Shown piece by piece: positions 62,715 through 64,000 of a DNA stretch of 64,000 nucleotides (positions are counted from its first letter, which is position 1; each line of letters begins with the position of its first letter). The stretch is from contig JAEVLN010000011.1 in assembly GCA_018350325.1 (NCBI GenBank), forward strand, positions 1,918,449-1,982,448. Direction: 5' to 3'. The stretch comes from Globodera rostochiensis (Eukaryota; Nematoda; Chromadorea; Rhabditida; Heteroderidae). The position numbers were made by a program, and so were the translations under genes. The notes under the pieces were generated by a model. That model was not told the origin of the DNA. It did not search any database and saw nothing but the letters and a program-made list of their open reading frames with translations.

Positions 62715-63814
62715 TTAAACTAAATTTACTCCGTCGCTGCCCAATTCATCGGCAAATTGTCTGATCATTTGCTTGCAGTTAGCCAAGTGACAGTGCTGCC
62801 GCCGTTCCTGCGTCAGCAACCCGCGCACAAAGAACTCCCGCGAGTGGGGCAAAAGCAGCAGCGGCAACAGAACGCACAGACAGTAGACGAAGTTGAACAG
62901 CGTCAGAAAGGCCACGCTCAGAATGAACCACCTTCGTTTTTTTTGATAAATGTTTGAATTTGGCTATGCCAATTAAAATCATAATTCCTCTCATTATGTA
63001 ATAAAAAACAAATCAAATATTAATTATATGTGACCCACCAAATGAGAAAAAATATTTTTTCATTGTACGAGTTGATGCGCAGATGGCACTGGTTGATGTA
63101 ACGCTTAAGCACTTCAAAACCCCACAGGCGATAGCCGTGCCCGGTTAAAGAGTTCAGCACCACAAATTGAGTGCCCACGTTTACCAAGTTAAGCATTTTG
63201 ATGGAGACGTACCACTGAAATGGAGCTAAAACTTTATATTTTCAAGTTTATTTTAAAATATATATTTGCCATCAAAAAATTTTCATAAAAATGGTTACGT
63301 TTTCTTTTTTGGCATTTTTGCCCACCGTGACGTATGCGCCCCAACTTTGGTGCAGCACCGCTTCACTGAGCATGCCATGCAGACATTTGATTAGCTTCTG
63401 GCGTTCTTCAATCGGCGCCTTTTCCATGCCTTTCAGCTTTATGGCCCCACCTTCAATGATTGCGATGAAATCGTCGCCTAATAAATTCAAAATTTAGAAG
63501 TTTTTTTTATGAAATAATTATTTATTTAAATTTATAATTTAAAATTATGCACCAATTTTCTGGACGAAGAACTTCCACAAAAAATTTGGTAAGGAGAACA
63601 TCATCGATTCAATCAACAGCATTATGGAGATGAACTTAATAATAAATTGCATTAAAAATAAAATAATACAAAAATTACCTGATAAAAAATACCAAACTAT
63701 TCTTAGAAAGTCTTTCACTTTCAGAATTGGACAACAAATTGCCATCTTCAAATTCTTCGCACTGCACAGTTCCAAAGCGAAATTGCGCTCTTCTCCGGTG
63801 AGATTAGTTGAAGC
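62715..63814 (-). CDS. divergent innexin (gap-junction protein), 5' part outside or unseen
   Basis: Minus exons 63814-63699, 63634-63553, 63478-63299, 63214-63039, 62931-62715, in phase, about 255 residues. Innexin features in order: first-loop remnant (NLTGEERNFALELC), TM2 (FISIMLLIESMMFSLPNFLW), cytoplasmic loop, TM3 (MLNLVNVGTQFVVLNSL), GFEVL, then directly INQCHLRINSYNEKIFFLIW (QCxLPIN-FNEKIF in typical innexins), TM4 (ILSVAFLTLFNFVYCLCVLL) and tail ending DELGSDGVNLV. The second extracellular loop lacks the usual FPRVTxC segment, so one of its conserved Cys is missing. The exon with the N-terminus and TM1 was not found between 63815 and 64000 and is probably beyond the window. The first donor is taken as gtttgg (63698) because the nearer gtaatt breaks the frame. 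Confidence 0.7.
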
Positions 63815-64000
63815 CTAAAATGAACTTTTAATTTGTATTCCTTAAATGTTAAATAAAATATTTTAAAGTTGGCACAGAAAACTGAACAAACAGTTCATTG
63901 CTTCAAAGCCACCAAGCCCGAATCTGAGAATGAATCTCATAAATTATTTAATTAAATACCCTTTATTACAATAAAATATTTCTTTAAATTAAATTAAAAT
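63815..64000. other. window end, presumed innexin intron
   Basis: AT-rich sequence upstream of the first visible innexin exon. No exon encoding an innexin TM1 (YYQW-type region or preceding helix) is seen. Confidence 0.4.

Overview
The window looks like nuclear DNA of a plant-parasitic cyst nematode, most likely Globodera or a close relative. This rests on three SPRY-domain genes of the SPRYSEC type, a nematode-type 7TM receptor, an innexin, a cathepsin Z, short AT-rich introns with T-rich 3' splice sites, and an unusual number of GC-AG introns. I assigned the organism from these features only; no search was run. Gene models were built by hand, joining exons where splice phase and paralogue similarity agree.

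Layout. 0.5-6.3 kb: a secreted SPRY gene (-), one member of a secreted family with a C-terminal membrane segment (+), and a secreted helical protein whose intron end carries a MITE. 7-15.3 kb: three small non-secreted genes on the minus strand (possible papain-fold protein with a Tc1/pogo-like element in intron 1; an unknown 166-aa protein; a zinc-finger protein). 15.3-19.6 kb: repeats, a decayed fragment and a second copy of the C-terminal-anchor family. 19.6-21.4 kb: a striking gene joining the SPRYSEC-like signal/coiled-coil front to a perfect 7 x 10-residue sequon repeat and about four membrane helices. 22-25.8 kb: two tandem paralogues of an unknown secreted family (-). 27.2-31.5 kb: a small secreted gene behind a cluster of ATGCCA boxes, then a nine-exon SPRY gene. 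33-34.9 kb: 7TM receptor. 36.4-36.9 kb: nuclear-receptor DNA-binding domain without ligand domain. 38-40.6 kb: cathepsin Z (-). 41.2-44.6 kb: Cys-rich, Gln/Asn-rich secreted protein in ten exons. 45.4-50 kb: repeat-rich. 50-52.9 kb: SPRY gene without signal peptide. 53-55 kb: two minus-strand genes. 55.6-59.3 kb: large inverted duplication carrying two divergent GPI-type Ly-6/uPAR genes, one arm broken by a hAT-like element with the empty site present in the other arm. 61.2-61.6 kb: secreted EF-hand protein. 62.7 kb to the end: 3' part of a divergent innexin.

As a whole this reads as an effector-rich, transposon-rich island: at least eleven predicted secreted or surface proteins lie among ordinary nematode genes. 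Non-autonomous DNA elements (hAT-like with 8-bp target duplications, a second 8-bp-duplication MITE family, Tc1/pogo-like, tRNA-derived SINEs) sit mostly in introns. I found no rRNA gene, no convincing functional tRNA gene, no CRISPR array and no bacterial-type operon.
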